Origin: CAZCBJ01 sp964496705
Lineage (GTDB): Bacteria > Chloroflexota > Anaerolineae > Anaerolineales > Anaerolineaceae
DNA: 13,727 nucleotides
NCBI GenBank assembly: GCA_964496705.1
Contig: CAZCBJ010000097.1
Coordinates: 1 to 13,727, forward strand
Direction: 5' to 3'
Shown here: positions 13,330 through 13,727 of the stretch, one piece after another
Layout of the letters: each line of letters begins with the position of its first letter
How positions within the stretch are numbered: the first letter of the stretch is position 1
The notes under the pieces: model-generated
The model's database searches: none
Told to the model about the DNA's origin: nothing
What the model saw: only the letters and a program-made list of their open reading frames with translations
Made by a program: the position numbers and the translations under genes

Positions 13330-13727
13330 TCATAATATCCCCCCCGGCAGCCAGGGGCTGAAGTCGCTGAGCGGCTCGCCGCTGCGCTGCAGGCAGGTGG
13401 GTTGCCCGCCCGCGACCGCCAGGCACAGCTCGAACAACTCGCCGGCTGTGGTCTGCATATCTTCGCCGTCCAGCACCCGCCCGGCGTTGAAATCCATGTC
13501 GTCCGGCATGCGCCGGTAGAGCGCCGAGTGGCTGGCGATCTTGAGCGTGGGCGCCAGGCTGCTGCCGTAGACCGTGCCGCGCCCGGTGGTGAACAGGATC
13601 AGGTTGCATCCCCCGGCCACCAGGCCGGCGATCGAAGCCGGGTCGTTCCCGGGGGTGTCCATGAAGACCAGCCCGGGCGCGCCGACCTGCTCGGCATAAG
13701 CGACCACCGCATTGAGCGGGGAGCTTC
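13330..13727 (-). CDS. UxaA family dehydratase (altronate/galactarate dehydratase type), C-terminal part (5' end outside window)
   Basis: The frame is open to the window edge, so only the last 132 residues are seen. The GTG at 13707 is internal, since the preceding codons (SSPLNA) fit the family. Recognisable blocks are GLVFMDTPGNDPASIAGLVA, GGCNLILFTTGRGTVYGS, LKIASHSALYRRMPDDMDFN and the ending FSPWLPGG. These match the C-terminal domain of UxaA/GarD-type sugar-acid dehydratases, which act in breakdown of hexuronates and related acids and need an iron or manganese ion. The exact substrate cannot be read from this part. In such genes the N-terminal SAF domain may be a separate upstream gene; that lies outside the window. 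Confidence 0.88.
   Translation of the reverse strand, partial: SSPLNAVVAYAEQVGAPGLVFMDTPGNDPASIAGLVAGGCNLILFTTGRGTVYGSSLAPTLKIASHSALYRRMPDDMDFNAGRVLDGEDMQTTAGELFELCLAVAGGQPTCLQRSGEPLSDFSPWLPGGIL

Noticed and set aside
13268..13609. Minus-strand open frame of 113 codons
   Set aside because: Out-of-frame shadow of the UxaA-type gene, overlapping yjbQ.

Overview
The window looks like a chromosomal segment of a GC-rich, free-living bacterium, most plausibly a member of Chloroflexota (Anaerolineae-like). This is an inference from the gene mix: a thioester alpha-2-macroglobulin with an internal membrane domain, a membrane-anchored SGNH-like protein with a GDC motif, several URO-D superfamily proteins and a bacterial RIO1 kinase. 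No rRNA, tRNA, CRISPR array or insertion sequence was seen. Most genes are GC-rich. Two blocks are visibly AT-richer: a HEPN/MNT toxin-antitoxin pair (3348-3972) and a large restriction-modification gene (10318-12846). Both are typical accessory modules.

Layout. 1-3291 (+): 3' part of an alpha-2-macroglobulin-like gene, ending at a hairpin shared with the convergent hepT-mntA pair (3348-3972, -). Behind these lies a TipAL-like MerR regulator (4050-4814, -) with a 19-bp-spacer promoter and an apparently leaderless GTG start. Divergent from it is a two-gene unit (+): a URO-D family protein (4938-5930) and a membrane-anchored SGNH-like protein (5947-7056). A RIO1-type kinase (7065-8096, -) meets this unit tail to tail. 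Upstream of the kinase is a compact leader cassette: consensus promoter, strong ribosome binding site, 23-codon reading frame and rho-independent terminator. A segment inside the small reading frame can pair with the terminator arm. Next come a beta-carbonic anhydrase (8413-9114, -) with a consensus promoter and flanking direct repeats, and a second URO-D-like gene (9278-10321, +). The stop codon of that gene overlaps that of the convergent R-M gene (10318-12846, -). Divergent from the R-M gene is yjbQ (12909-13328, +), one base from the convergent 3' end of a UxaA-type dehydratase that runs off the window (13330-13727, -).

Functional reading. The genes do not form one pathway. The defence-type content is the R-M fusion and the type VII toxin-antitoxin pair; the alpha-2-macroglobulin may defend the envelope against proteases. 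The two observations most worth following are (1) the leader in front of the RIO1 kinase, which has the parts of a translation-coupled transcription attenuator, and (2) the R-M protein, which appears to fuse a PstI/BsuBI-type methyltransferase and endonuclease and keeps a ribosome binding site at the fusion junction.
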